A DNA stretch of 64,000 nucleotides, taken from positions 58,004,335 to 58,068,334 of the forward strand of contig OX465584.1 in assembly GCA_950022655.1 (NCBI GenBank), written 5' to 3'. Positions 32,375 through 44,187 of the stretch are shown piece by piece (position 1 is the stretch's first letter; each line of letters begins with the position of its first letter). The notes under the pieces were generated by a model. It ran no database searches. It was not told where the DNA came from and worked only from the letters and a program-made list of their open reading frames with translations. The stretch is from Alentia gelatinosa. Taxonomy: Eukaryota; Annelida; Polychaeta; Phyllodocida; Polynoidae. The position numbers and the translations under genes are program-made.

Positions 32375-34812
32375 ATAAAAGGGTCTATTTTTCAAAACCT
32401 GCATTTTCCCTACCCAAGGACAGAAAAAGACCCCAAAATATAAACTTGAAAACAATTGCCTAATTAATACATTTCCATTTACTACAGATATTTAGCTATT
32501 TCAGGCAATTTATTCCAATAATTTCTGAGCAGATGTTATGATTTTATACAGATTTAGAGAAAACTCTCTTTACATGTTACGTCCGACACCCCTGAGAAGG
32601 GAAAGGTTTTTGGAATTTCCTAGTAAGATGCACTTATTGGTCAAACTGAAACAATAACATATATAAAAGGAACGCATGTATCTATACCTCTATGAAATCC
32701 AAAATCCAAACATGTGAATCTGTCAGATTTTCTTAGACAAACTTTTGAGTTTTGTCCAAAGCACCAAAATTCCCAGCTGTTTTGTGATTTTTTACACAAC
32801 TACTTTTGCATATTACCTCTCTTATTATTTGATAGCTTTAGACTGCTTTAAACATGATATTTCACTAACCTTAGACATTATTTCAGAGAAAATAATAAAC
32901 TTTTACATGTAGAACATTTTTATATATGTGTAGCTGTTAGGAAAAAAAGGCTTCTTTTAGGGGTATCGGACGTAACACATTCACCAAATCAAATAGAATA
33001 TGAAATATGATATATTTTATTACATAAGAACCTCAGAGCCTATTGATATCACTTCCCTATGATATAGATGTCATTTCCTCAATAGAATAATGATCCAAAT
33101 TGAAAAATAGTATGCTCATGAAATGTTAGTGAAAATAGTATAAAATCCTTTTTGTTGTCCTTTATTTTAGGAACACAATAGAGATCATATATTTGTTGCT
33201 TGGATGTTAGCAAAATTATTACAAGTAAGCACCTGTATATTCTTTCAAATATTTTATGTCATATTGAACCACTCCTGCTATATATGGAACCATTTGTCTA
33301 CATTATATAGCAGGGGTTTCGGACGTAACATTCATTTCTATGATGACAGCATCATAAAAATCAGCCTGTAGTCCAAATATGAATGTTATCTATGTTAAAA
33401 GCTCATGTTAATTCATGTTAAACATGATTGGACCAACATGAACAAAAAAATCAATCTATATACATGATTTTTCAAGAATGCATGTTATTCCTAAAAAGGG
33501 GTATCAAACATAACACTTTTAAGGAAATTGAAAATGTTTTTTTCTGAATTAAAACTAAAAACCAATAGCATATTGGATAGGATTAGATATGTATAAAACA
33601 TTTTTGGTTCAAGAATGATAATAATAAATCTACTCAAGTTTGAGGCCTCTAGATGGTTAATTTCTTCAGGGGGTGTCGTAACACTTTAGATATAAATAAA
33701 AAAATCTGTCTATAAAGGGAAATATGATAAAGACTTATAATTATCACAATTATTGGAGAGATTAGGTTTAAAGGAAACATGTTAAATACAAGAAATTAGT
33801 GACTGCTTATCATTTTTGAACCTTCATATCATAAACAGTCAATCAGATGAAGGGGTCATGGACGTAACACTTTGTAATCAAACAGGGAAATAGAAATATA
33901 ATAAAAAGATATTTAGAAACCCTTGTACACATATGTAGCTCGATTAGTAGAAATGTTGACATCTTATGCAAACAGTTTGACCTGCTCAAAACCATTTCGT
34001 TGGCTTCTATCATGTTTTGGGGTGTCGGACGTAACATAGGGTGTCGGACGTAACAAATGTACTTTTACCTCCTCAGAGGTGTAAATAAAAAGAGAGAAAA
34101 GAAAATCTTCTTTACAGTTAGAGCCTAACTGTAGTAGTACAATATAAACTAGGTTTGGTTGCAGTAAATCAAATCCAGAGATTATGATAATGGTTAAGGT
34201 AACTGTTACGTCCATGACCCCATTTTTTGGAATTTCAGCTTACATACTTATGGTGCACATGTGACACACTTAATGTAGTAAGATCAAGATTAAACTTTAG
34301 GGACTATAAAAGAACATATTCCTACACTATTTCAGAATAATAATACTAAACTAAATTTAGTATTTCTTGATATTTTATGTGTTTTATTGTAGGGGTCATG
34401 GACGTAACACTTTTTACTTGGAAAATTTTTCATCCATGAAAGTCATAGAAAATTTTCTTTTTTCCCCTACCATTCTGATGTTTCCCATTCCTTAGGTATG
34501 AGAGATCAATTCAATAGGTCAGTTTTACCATTGTATTTCAATATAAATGAGACCAAGCATTTGTTCATTGTCAAAAATAATGAAAATGAGAAAAATTAGG
34601 GTAAAATAGAGCTTTTTTGCAATTCTCACAAATAAATCTCGATTGCACAGATGGAAAACCTATATTGGAATGAAAGAGAATCCTGAGACGCACCTATTGA
34701 TATAGGAATTATATGTCTATACTCAATATCAAGTGAGGTATCCTCAAAAGATGAATTTTTACCTAAAATGCAGGTTTTAAAAAATAGACCCATATGTATC
34801 TAAAAACGCACA

Positions 34813-35119
34813 TTATCCTACCCCTAATATAAAACCCCATAGGCTTAACATTGAGTTTCCGTATGCCACGCTGCCTGACATACGGATTTTTATGTGCCAC
34901 TAGGGGCATACAGAATTTGTACCACGTTATATTCCAAAATCGAGGAGACAGGGTAGGATAAAATCAAAACCTGATTCGTTTTATTCGTGGCCACCGCATA
35001 CCACTCCTGGAGTTTTGGCTCCGGACATCACTCGGCTTCGCCTCGTGAAGTCACTATGCCAAACTCCAGCCGTGTCATACGGTGGCCAAGATTAAAACTC
35101 GTCCAGTTTTACGATAGTA
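34813..35119. mobile_element. Hairpin-superfamily element, family Q, copy 2 (complete)
   Basis: The core runs from TTATCCTACCCCTAATAT to GGGTAGGATAAAATC and holds CCCATAGGCTTAACATTG. The hairpin arms are GGCCACCGCATACCACTCC and complement, with apex ACTCGGCTTCGCCTCGTGA at 35030-35048, the best-preserved version of the shared apex. Confidence 0.7.
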
Positions 35120-35370
35120 TGGACTGGCCATAACCCATAGATTGTAATCAAGTATACATAATCGATGGCGGCCCGCTGATTCCTATGTCTACAAGTTGTC
35201 GATCTCCACTTTTTCACTGCAAAACAGAGCCTTTCCTCACAGACGACGATTTTTACATTAGCTTCCTCTGTACTTATAGAAACCCCAGAGTCTCTATTGG
35301 AAATACATACTGGGTTGTAAAAGCGTTAGGGTTAATCATCAAGCTACAGTCGAGGGTGAAAATAAAGCTA

Positions 35371-35574
35371 AGGATGCACCAAGCGAGAAACGCAGCGAAC
35401 TCCTGCATTGCCAACACAAAATGACGTGTATATAAGCTATTATTTAACATTTCACCTGATTACTGCTTCTGAGAGGCTATAACATCAGTGGGACATATTA
35501 CTATGAAATAATATCTCACATACAATTCCAGAGATCGCTGATGTTTCTTGCTTGGTGTGTCCCCAGAGTTCTAT
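35371..35574. mobile_element. Harbinger-like MITE (ACCAAGCGAG ends), short
   Basis: GGATGCACCAAGCGAGAAAC and the inverted GTTTCTTGCTTGGTGTGTCC close a 204-bp foldback. TAA precedes it. CAGCGA/TCGCTG words are also mirrored. Confidence 0.6.
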
Positions 35575-35744
35575 TTCCCACATGGCTAATAATCGGTGCC
35601 CCTTTTCCACAGTGTATGTGCTTTGGGGCTTGACAACTATGTGTATAAATAAATTCACAAGTACTACCACGCAATGACTCTTTGCACATTCAAACTTGGT
35701 GCATGGTGGCAGGCTGACAATTTCTATTCTGGCTCAGTTACTTT

Positions 35745-36054
35745 TAATCTGGCCCTTCCACCTGCCGATTATGGGTACCGATAATGGTATTTTGCACCGC
35801 CGACCGATTATGCGATATATCCCGCGCAATAATCGTCAGGTGGAAACAGAAATGGTCAACAATTTTCTCTCCCTCCTTACGCAATATGGCACCACCGACC
35901 GACTTTTGAGCCCATGGACTAAATCTAACTGGGTTACATTAATCGTTATCAGTCTGAAGTCTAAAGACATATTGGTGTACCCTGAAGTAGAAACACATGC
36001 TATCCCCTTTTTAATACCACCATCCAGCACATCCCATATCATTCTTCTTCATTA
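35745..36054. mobile_element. MITE of the TTCCACCTGCCGATTA type, boundaries uncertain
   Basis: TAATCTGGCCCTTCCACCTG starts it. CGACCGATTATGCGATAT and CAATAATCGTCAGGTGGAAA give inverted counterparts. A 167-codon frame (35696-36199) covers this and the next element and reads through inverted repeats, so it is not a gene. Confidence 0.45.
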
Positions 36055-36832
36055 TGTGGCGTTTCCACCTACCGATTATGACCACCGATTATGGCATTTA
36101 ACACCGCCGAGTGATTATGTTACACTTTTCTCTTCGATAATCTTCAGGGGCAAACCAGAAAGGGTCAACGATTTTTGTCTCCAACATTACTTAATGTAGC
36201 ACCACCGACCAACTTTTGAGACCACCAACGAAATCAAACCAAGTTGAATTAATAGGTGGCGGTGATAAATAAAAATTGGTAGGTGAGCGCCTCCATTTTC
36301 ATAAAGAGCAAAAGTGTATGCTTTGGGCCAAACAATTAAGGGTGGCGTCCACCAACCACAACAAGATTACGACAAGCGCCGACAAGAAAGTTCCAATCGG
36401 CCCTTTTCGCAGCCTTGTCGTAAGAGGGCTTTACGACAGCGTTGTCGGGGCGTGTCAGGAAGTGCACGCTCTGACAAAATTTCACGACATGCCATGACAC
36501 TCCACGACAAGGGTCCAGTCGGGGGAAAAATAGAATATGTTCGATTTTGTCGTAACCTTGTCGGAAGGCCCCCAACAAGCTTTGAGTCGCAGCCTGTCAT
36601 GGCCTTGTCTTGTCGGGAACTGGGGTCCACCAACCACGACAAGGCTACGACAAGCCTTCCAATCGAAGGCCTGTCGTGGACCTTGTCGGAAAGCCATTGT
36701 CTTAGCCTTGTCGTGGTCGGTGGACGCCCCCCTTTATTAAAACGTTTGAATTCACAATGAGGATCACCGACCGATTTTTGTACAGATTGCATATAATCGG
36801 CGGGATTTTCATCGGCCGGTGGAAACGCCACA
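36055..36832. mobile_element. Harbinger-like MITE (TGTGGCGTTTCCACC ends), host of a nested MITE
   Basis: The left end TGTGGCGTTTCCACCTACCG and right end CGGCCGGTGGAAACGCCACA are inverted, with TTA at 36052-36054 and 36833-36835. The element at 36339-36733 is inserted within it. One end recurs at about 50120-50185. Confidence 0.65.
36339..36733. mobile_element. Harbinger-like MITE, copy 2 of the ACCAACCACGAC family
   Basis: AGGGTGGCGTCCACCAACC and the inverted GGTCGGTGGACGCCCCCCT, with TTA at 36336-36338 and 36734-36736. Large conflicting frames on both strands (148 and 180 codons) are by-products. Confidence 0.75.
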
Positions 36833-36835
36833 TTA

Positions 36836-37565
36836 ACCCTGCCTCTCCCAATCCGAGTGGTTCTAATTCTCAAACACGTAAGATGTACAAGGAAAAAACC
36901 CTCTGGCATTTGGCCATTACTGGGCAGATAAAAAGATAGAAGGTGGATGAATTGGCAGAAGGCTGTATAACGCCTAGGATGCCTTAGTTGATTAGTTAAG
37001 TAGAGGTGCTAGCGTGCTAGGACTGCGTATGGAGAGTAGGCGACGGGATGAAGTAAATCCCAAGCACAATTTCTGCTCCGCTTAATGCTACTTGCTTACT
37101 TCTGAGCGGAATGGAGTGAGTTGTTTCTCTACATGTAGGACCGATGAATTCATATGGTATTTCAACTGAGACTGCTGGTGACTTATAAACTATAGACCGT
37201 ATTAGTGTGACGTCATTTGACCTGCCGAGAGCGGGGTTTCCCTTACGTTCTGGTGCCAAACATTGGGATATCCCTTCATAAGTGCAGCAGTCGGCGATCC
37301 TAGACATCTCAATTTTTTTAATTCTACAGTATAATTAACTCTACTATGCCTCGATGCTACGTCTATGCAGTGCTTCTCAGAGTTTGGATTTGTTTGGCAC
37401 CAAAATGACATCAGGACTAATGCGGTTTATGGCCTTCAGAATTTTAGTTCCTATATAGCTCTATACTTAATAACTAATTGTAAACGTCCGCTTTCTATTG
37501 TCCACCCTAAAGTTTACTGTAAACAATCGATTTCTACCACCATTTCATATCTCATCCTCTATTAA
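36836..37565. other. Unassigned stretch
   Basis: Conflicting short frames only. No motif or repeat pair is supported. Confidence 0.35.
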
Positions 37566-37739
37566 GGGGGTGTTCCGCTGGACCGACTGTCGCCGATTCG
37601 GTAGACAGACACTCGCCGATTCTTATCGGCTGCCATAGAGTTTCTCAAGTCTTTGATAATGGACATTCATTAAACTATTATTATCAGAATTAAATATGTT
37701 ACATATCGGAGCCATATCGTAGTAGGTGGACGCCGGGCC
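37566..37739. mobile_element. Chimeric Harbinger-like MITE
   Basis: The left end GGGGGTGTTCCGCTGGACCG belongs to the family at 28114-28324. The right end (GGCCCGGCGTCCACCTACTA read inward) belongs to the family at 54350-54681. TAA flanks both sides (37563-37565, 37740-37742). Confidence 0.55.
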
Positions 37740-37742
37740 TAA

Positions 37743-39038
37743 TTGTGACTTGATAATGGCTAGGAGAAAGTGTTATGTTCATCATTGATGAAAGAACGTG
37801 TAATTATAACTGAATAACAATAACTAACAAAGGTTTTGGATAATTTTCTGTAACCCACTTGCTCCAGTCAACTTGCCCTTTCTGCAACTCCCTGAGTCTA
37901 GGAACTAAACAATGCAAGTACTAGTAGGTCAATAAGGTATTTTAGTCTCAAATGATTCCTCCTTTCACAATGTCACAGGGAATAGTACACAGATAGTGAA
38001 GGGATAGTTTTTCTGCAGCAAGTTGGAAGGCAATGTATTTAGATCGTGCAATCATGCTCTAATAATAACTGATATAAAAATGTCTACACGTATAGACGTT
38101 TTTGTTCCTGAAGTACGACTCTTTTTTCTTTTTTTTATCTAAGCAGCTTTTATTTCCGGCAACATCATCAGTCAAATTGAGGGAGGGATGCATTTAGAAT
38201 CCCTCAACTGATAACCAGATTAACAGTAATTTGCTCCTTAGCAAGCAACATGGATATTCCAATATAACCAGACTTTTTAGGTAACATCCATTAACATGAG
38301 GCCGCTTTTGAAGTTTTTTGTGAGGAGCAAAGTTTCCCAAAATTAAAAAAGGTCGGGGCTCTCTCCAAAGGTCATCATGTTCCGTACATATCAAGAATAA
38401 GTTAAGGTACGACTCTTGATGTGTGCTTATCATATTGTGATTTATGGCATCCCCACTGAGGTGTATCAATTGTGTCTACAAAGACACAGTATGAATATTA
38501 TCTACATGAATCTCCACTTTGCTTTCATATGATATTGCCGACATAATTCTATCCAAACACGGTTTGTAGTTCATTTCCATAATCGTTAGAAGACCGCAAA
38601 TGTGACCAGAAATGTAGCTTAGTGTCTAACCTAGCAGACGACACACGTTTCAGCGCTCTAGCACTAATATTGAGCTCTTCGTAGCTACACGGAATATATA
38701 CAAGCCTATTCTTTATTCTGTTGCAGTTATACAACACCTATTCAATAGGACAGTGAATGGAAGTTGTTTTTTTAAAGGAATTTTAGTTTATAATCGTGAA
38801 GGCAACTCTAGGAAACACCACACCCGAGGTTTTGAAAATAAAGAAAAACACTGTTTAATCTTACGGCCACACCCTACTTTTATCTAAAATGAAAGTTTCT
38901 AGCTTGATGAAATTTGACTTTTATAATGCAAAGTTGTGTCATATCTGAAGGAATTCCAAACTTTTAAGCCTTTGTATTTGGATTAAAATACTCCAGAAAA
39001 CGTTGGAACTGCTTTTAAAGTAAATCTTGTGAAAGTAA
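37743..39038. other. Unassigned stretch
   Basis: A minus-strand frame of 91 codons (38194-38469) has no recognisable motif. TAAGCAGCTTTTATTTCC near 38141 resembles TAAGCAGCTTTTGTTTCC near 5211. No gene is supported. Confidence 0.35.
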
Positions 39039-39440
39039 GAGGGGACCCCCACCTACCACGATAGGCCACGACATGCTTCCCAATTGCTACGATTTGAAAT
39101 GGGGAAATCGTGACCTATCCGGAGGTCCCCGATAGGTCCAACAGTTTGAAATCGTAGAGCGTGGCAAAGCCTTGGGAGGACCAATAACATAAACTATGGT
39201 CACGATAGCTCCACGACTACCCTACGACAGGCTATGAAATTTCCAACATGTTGGAAATTATCGGGACCACTACGATTGGCGTTTTCATCGCAGCCTATCG
39301 TGAGCTGTCGTAGAAGGAATCGCAGAAACCTGTTCCACCTACAACGATTTTGCCAGACCTCATACTAAAATAGAAATGGTGTCGGGAAGGCCGTCGTAAG
39401 GCTAATCGGGACCAGAATCGTGGTAGGTGGGGGCAGGCTT
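39039..39440. mobile_element. Harbinger-like MITE (CCCCCACCTACCACGAT ends)
   Basis: GAGGGGACCCCCACCTACC and the inverted GGTAGGTGGGGGCAGGCTT are flanked by TAA (39036-39038, 39441-39443). The interior has repeated CTACGA/TCGTAG words and a GAAATCGTAGAGC/CTACGATTTGAAA pair. Confidence 0.7.
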
Positions 39441-39642
39441 TAATATTCAGAGTTATTCCGAAGTTTCAATTTCAAGAAAAATGGTGAATTCCCTCTAGAG
39501 CCATCGTCATTCATTAGGATTTCATAATCAATCCTGCATATAACTATTCAGAGCAGAATTTTATTACAAAAGGAGGGAGTCTACCCAAAGGGACGAATTC
39601 TTAATATTGATTTTAGTACCGAGACACTGAAGTGTAGTCCTT

Positions 39643-39712
39643 ACCCGGCGTTTACACTAGACGATTCTGACTGGCGATTTTGGAAACTCATAGTCGTCAG
39701 TGTAAACGCTGA
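39643..39712. mobile_element. Minimal family M element (about 65 bp)
   Basis: CGGCGTTTACACTAGACGA and AGTCGTCAGTGTAAACGC are inverted ends separated by about 27 bp, one of the smallest terminal-repeat-only copies in the window. Confidence 0.55.
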
Positions 39713-40200
39713 CGGCAAAACGTGGGGCAATACCCCCCTGAAAAAGTCTGTTCTAATAAAGTTTATTGCATTCAGAATATGTATTTGGATACGGATGAAA
39801 TCGTATCTCTAGGAGATTTCTTAGACTTGATTTACTTGCTCTTGCTCTGACTGTGCTTGTATCATCACATGATAACCAAACACAGCCACATCCCATCAAA
39901 CGGCACCCATCGGAAAAAACCTGCCACCTGAAACGTTAGATACACATGGTAAACCAGCTACATTTTACAACACTACATTTTCAATGACAAAGCAAAAGGT
40001 TTATTAGACTTTTAATTGAATATAGATGGTGACATAGTTACGGTGCAATCCACAAGGAATCTGGAGCAACGGTTTCGGCCTTGGGTTGTTATTCTGCCAT
40101 CCGCAAAACGTAGAGCGATGCCGCCCTGAAGAAGGTTCTTCTAATAAAGATTATCATATTCAGAAGTTTTATTTCAGAATCCTTTATGATAATATCATGA
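39713..40200. repeat. Direct repeat pair with 40568-40752
   Basis: 39782-39957 (GGATACGGATGAAATCGTAT, GACTGTGCTTGTATCATCAC, AAACCTGCCACCTGAAACG) recurs at 40568-40752 with about ten differences. GGCAAAACGTGGGGCAATAC (39714) also resembles CGCAAAACGTAGAGCGATGC (40103). No gene is supported. Confidence 0.6.
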
Positions 40201-40475
40201 AACATCACGAAATTTCATATGATTGTTTATATGGCATGAGTTGTCTTCGTGGCATGGTATCACGAAGCGGAGCTGAGTGATATCTGTAGCCGAAGACAAT
40301 GAATGGCATATAAAAGATTATATGAAATTGAGTGATGTTTAGATTTTATCCTACCCTGTTACATGTTTTTAACTTCATATGTCACCAGTGGCATATAAAT
40401 ATTTTATGCCATTACCGTGGTATACAGTTACACCATGTTAAGTCTATGGAGATTTATATGCGGGGTAGGATAAAC
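40201..40475. mobile_element. Hairpin-superfamily element, family TCATATGATTG
   Basis: The hairpin arms ACATCACGAAATTTCATATG and CTCATATAATCTTTTATATG-type complement pair. The apex CACGAAGCGGAGCTGAGTGA is at 40261-40280. The core follows: TTTTATCCTACCC (about 40348) to GGGGTAGGATAAA, with CATGTTAAGTCTATGG. The apex has drifted more than in other families. Confidence 0.6.
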
Positions 40476-41300
40476 TCACTTTCCTACATGAATAATGGAA
40501 AATACATATATATATACACACACATTATTCACATATGTGCGTGTGTCCCTGAACTGAACCCGGCAACTGAAATATATATTTTGGATATGGCTGAAACCGT
40601 ATCTCGGGGGATTTCTTAAACTTGATTTATTTGCTCTTGCTCTGACTGTGCTTGTATCATCACCCGATAACCAAACACAGCCACATCCCATCAAACGCCA
40701 CCCATCGGAAAAAAACCTGCCACCTGAAACGTTAGATACACATGGTAAACAAGGGGAATGACAACCAGGCAGGACCTGCGATGGCTTCAGTCTGTCATCC
40801 GATACGACATAAAAAAACAGAACTTCCTGGCTCGGATGGAATCAATAGGGTGTGTTCCTGCTATCATTTTGTATAGACGAGCCTTCGCACCTCACTGAGT
40901 CTCCATTGTTGTCCTTTTTAAAGTCAACTCCTCAAGCAGACGACATTTGCACCGGAAGTCTGTGCTTTTCATTATTCCTCATTATAATTCTGCACAGGTA
41001 AGGTCTACTTACTGGAACTCTGGTTCAGGTGCACTGCTAAGGCACAATCAATACTTTGTACACAAAAGATATGGAAATTCCTAGAGGAACTGTTAAAAAG
41101 TATCTGTGGGTTTTTGAGTGAAGAAAAATGGAATTGTTCGATCAAAAACGAGTGATCTTCGGTAGCCTTGAAAAACCAGTAAATACATACAAAACATTGC
41201 TTTTGAACTTAGGTAAACGGTAATGAGACTGCTGTCATCATGTATTCTTTGCAGCTGCAGGAGAAAGGTTTATCCCAACGTTTACACACTCAACAAAATC
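40476..41300. other. Unassigned; holds the right copy of the 39.8-kb repeat
   Basis: A TA/CA-rich microsatellite lies near 40504-40540. 40568-40752 repeats 39782-39957. The remainder has no supported feature. Confidence 0.4.
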
Positions 41301-41301
41301 A

Positions 41302-41951
41302 GGGGCCTGTTGAATAATCTAGGATCGTACATGAAGACCCTTTTCTGTGCCGTGTAAAAGGGTTATTTATTTTTTTTAATTTTGGAGTCTGTTTGCTAAG
41401 TCAGTCTTAAGCCGTTCATAAAGTCGTCCACAAGTGTTGAATGAAGTTGACGTACATCGTCCCTAGCACTGCACGAAAACCACCGTTTTATTTATATATA
41501 CGCCATCACGGAAGTGCATGTATTGGCTGAATATTGACTTGCTTTCATATATATATATATACGCCCAGGCCTTATATACGGACGCGTCTTGGCTGTATTT
41601 CACACCCGGCGTATATGAGAGGAAATATCCTCTGCCCCCGCCACCTCCAGCCCTTTGTGTTGATAGAAGTACAGGTGCCCTCAGTAGGAAGCCTTCCCCT
41701 CGACCCCCCGACCCCCACCCCCCGCCACCTCCCCCCGCCACCTCCCAGTGAAGCCCTCTTCACTGGACGCTTATACGCCGACATATGAGGTGTATACACA
41801 CGGGGACTAGGACGACCTTGTAGACGCAAAATACCTACTTATATACGCCGGGCGCATTCATATGTAAAAAGATGGTTTTCGTGCAGTATAGGCCTCCTTG
41901 ACGTACAGAAAAGGGTCTACATGTACGATCTTAGATTATTAAACAGGCCCC
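41302..41951. mobile_element. TIR element with GGGGCCTGTTGAATAAT ends, host of a nested MITE
   Basis: Left GGGGCCTGTTGAATAATCTA...GATCGTACATGAAGACCC and right GGGTCTACATGTACGATC...TTATTAAACAGGCCCC are inverted over about 45 bp. The same kind of end closes the elements at 60862-61152 and 50378-52877. A degraded copy is near 42290-42360. Confidence 0.6.
41467..41888. mobile_element. MITE with ACTGCACGAAAACCA ends, complete copy
   Basis: CACTGCACGAAAACCACC and the inverted GATGGTTTTCGTGCAGT. The interior has TATATACGCC words on both sides of a C-rich centre. It is nested in 41302-41951. Proline-rich and glycine-rich frames over the centre are artefacts. Confidence 0.65.
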
Positions 41952-42671
41952 AGGATGATCCTTTTATGATGCAATTTTCCCTGGCTGACGAAAACAGCAC
42001 CGATTTATTAAGTTCTCCTAATCGTCGGTCGGTGGTGGCTTTCGACTACACGTCGGTGTCCGAAAATCGGTGAGGGTTCAGTGCATTCCTTGTTTTTGCT
42101 GTATATGACAGGCCCATACCGCCTGAAGTCATTCTGTTGTGGCCTCGATATATAATCTATGCACAGTTAATCGGTGAACACTGCTCTGCATGCCTGTTTC
42201 CATTCACCGATCTGGCGGTCGGTGGTTCCCGACTGCAGATTGGTGCCGAATAGGCGGAAAATGACTTAATCGCGCAGGGGGAAATAATCCCTGGGTCTCC
42301 TTGGCGTACAGAAAATGATCTTCATGTAGGATCCTAGATTATCCTGGGGTCCGCTTAAATAACATGGGCCTGGCGGATGAATTCTTTTAGGATCATGCCA
42401 GCACCCTAAGAGCTATCTTAGGATAAGAGATGTAGTTGGAGAAAAAGAAAATGTGTCTTTTTTATTACTATTATAGCCACATACCTACCATGCAAGCGTG
42501 ATACTACCCCAAGGATTCCTATTTTCACTGCCACCTATAGGGAAGATAGCTATTGTATTATGGAGGTGGCCACCAAATGATGGAGTTTTATTTAGAAAAA
42601 TTATTTGATTTGCCATAAAAGGGTTTTAGGCTCTTCTCGTGATTATCTTTAGATTACGACAACAGAAAATA
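41952..42671. other. Unassigned, with GTCGGTCGGTGG-type MITE fragments
   Basis: CTAATCGTCGGTCGGTGGTG near 42018 and GATCTGGCGGTCGGTGGTTC near 42210 suggest a decayed MITE. No gene is supported. Confidence 0.35.
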
Positions 42672-42975
42672 GTTATATAGAATTGCATCGAGAATCGTAT
42701 AAATAGACACTACTCCACGAGTTTGGATGTGCCCGAATCATCATCGAGGCGAAGCCGAGTGACGATTATGGCACATCCAAACAAATGGAGTAGTGTCTAT
42801 TTTACGATTTGAGTGCGGTTCTGGATTTGTCTCACCTCTTTCTATGACGTTAGATAGTATCAGAATATCAGAATAGTTCGAACATACCTAGTAAATCCAT
42901 ATGAAGTCATCTCAAATTCATTACGCCACGGCCGTGGCGTAGTATTATCACTTTATGGGGGTGATCGTTGAGTAT
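42672..42975. mobile_element. Hairpin-superfamily element, P1 family, complete copy
   Basis: The hairpin (42672-42820) begins TTATATAGAATTGCATCGAG. Its apex TCGAGGCGAAGCCGAGTGA is at 42744-42762. The core has TTGTCTCACCTCTTTCTATG, the palindrome TACGCCACGGCCGTGGCGTA, and ends GGGGGTGATCGTTGAGTATT. Confidence 0.7.
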
Positions 42976-43398
42976 TCTTACAATTTCCTGGCGGATGATG
43001 GAAGAACCAGCACTCGCTCTGTGCCCTATAAAAATTATGCCCAAATATAAAAGCTTTCCTCTGACACCATGTCACCCATGTTACAATGGTCTCCATTATA
43101 TGTTCTCTTCACTAGGCCAAGTGGACCGAGTAAAGTGTTTCCTCGGTAGGGGATTAAGTGTCCTGATGGGTCACGAGACCGCACTGGTCAGCTTAACGAC
43201 CAATACGAAGGGGCCTGCATCCCTTCAGCGTAGAGACTAGGTGCAGATGGTGCGCATAGCGGTATGTGCACAGGGGAACTGCCAATAGATGATGGCGCAC
43301 ATATATTGATGATTTATTATGTGTCGTGCTTATGTTATATGAAGGGAAAGCAGTTAAATCAAGGCTAGAGGATGAACGGACATTTGTATTGCCGTAAG
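42976..43398. other. Unassigned stretch
   Basis: A 90-codon frame (42968-43240) starts within the hairpin element and has no motif. Not supported as a gene. Confidence 0.35.
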
Positions 43399-43400
43399 TA

Positions 43401-43759
43401 CCGTAAAACCCCGCTTATAAGCCGACCTCGATTATAAGCCGACCCCCCACTTCAACAAGACGGTAATAGCCGATTCTGGGGGCATTTCAACTTTGGGGAA
43501 ACTCCGGTTATAAGCCGACCCCCCACATTGGGGTCCTGGTCCCCCATTCCCCCCACTTACAACCTTTTGTATAATTTTCGGTATAGAATATGAATTTTTA
43601 TACGAATATAGAATATCACATGCTATCTGAGAAATTACTACCATCAAATCATTCACATTTGTACATCTCTTATGGTACTTTATTGTAGATTTGTACTGAT
43701 TTTCCTTCTTTTTTTTCAAATATCCCTGAGAAAATCTGCTTATAAGCGGGATTGTACAG
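43401..43759. mobile_element. Tigger/pogo-like MITE (CYGTAAAACCCCGCTTATAA ends)
   Basis: CCGTAAAACCCCGCTTATAA and the inverted CTTATAAGCGGGATTGTACAG are flanked by TA on both sides, as for Tc1/mariner-type elements. GATTATAAGCCGACCCCCCA is repeated near the left end. Confidence 0.6.
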
Positions 43760-43761
43760 TA

Positions 43762-44187
43762 TCAGAGTTACGTGACTTGGCGAGACTCTTCTTCGCCCTC
43801 ATCAGAGGTAGATTTACTGCTATATCAAAGGCGAATCCTTCTCACACCATGTCTATGTGGTGTGGAAACTAAAAGAACGCTCACCATGGTAAATGTGTAG
43901 GGGTAGGATTTCTACCTAGATTCATTACATAGATTCGATCACCATCAAACCCCAAGTAAATGTACATGCTGGACGCTAAACTACCCAACAACCAACCAAC
44001 TTGCTGAGAGTCAATGGCATTGGGTGACCTGGACAAATGGGACAGGAATTGGGCCCATCACACGGTCAATTCGTCCCTTCCTGTTATATGTGGTAGTTAC
44101 CACACGACATAACTTATATGCTGATGATTGTTCCTCATCTCTTTTTATGTATTCAATCATGGGATCCTGTGGTCACTAAAAGCGTGC
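43762..44187. other. Unassigned stretch
   Basis: No supported feature. Confidence 0.35.

Larger units (their letters stand above)
30780..34791. mobile_element. 4-kb non-autonomous DNA transposon with repeated GGGGTGTCGGACGTAAC words
   Basis: The left end GGGTCTATTTTTCAAAACCT and right end AGGTTTTAAAAAATAGACCC are inverted. ATAT flanks both sides (30776-30779, 34792-34795). The first 390 bp (30780-31170) recurs nearly unchanged at 32381-32768, so either the left arm is duplicated or two copies are merged; 32381-34791 alone also has both ends. Eleven versions of GGGGTGTCGGACGTAAC or its complement occur, ten of them between 32576 and 34410. An element of another family (31570-32374) lies between the two left arms. 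No transposase frame is visible. Confidence 0.6.

Noticed and set aside
35696..36199. 167-codon frame on the plus strand
   Set aside because: It runs over inverted MITE ends (CCACCTGCCGATT and complement) and has no recognisable domain.
36367..36909. 180-codon minus-strand frame
   Set aside because: It covers a nested MITE and its host MITE end to end, and similar frames appear on the opposite strand and in the other copies.
41463..41829. Glycine- or proline-rich protein
   Set aside because: Produced by the C-rich centre of the ACTGCACGAAAA MITE. The same happens at 22840-23133.
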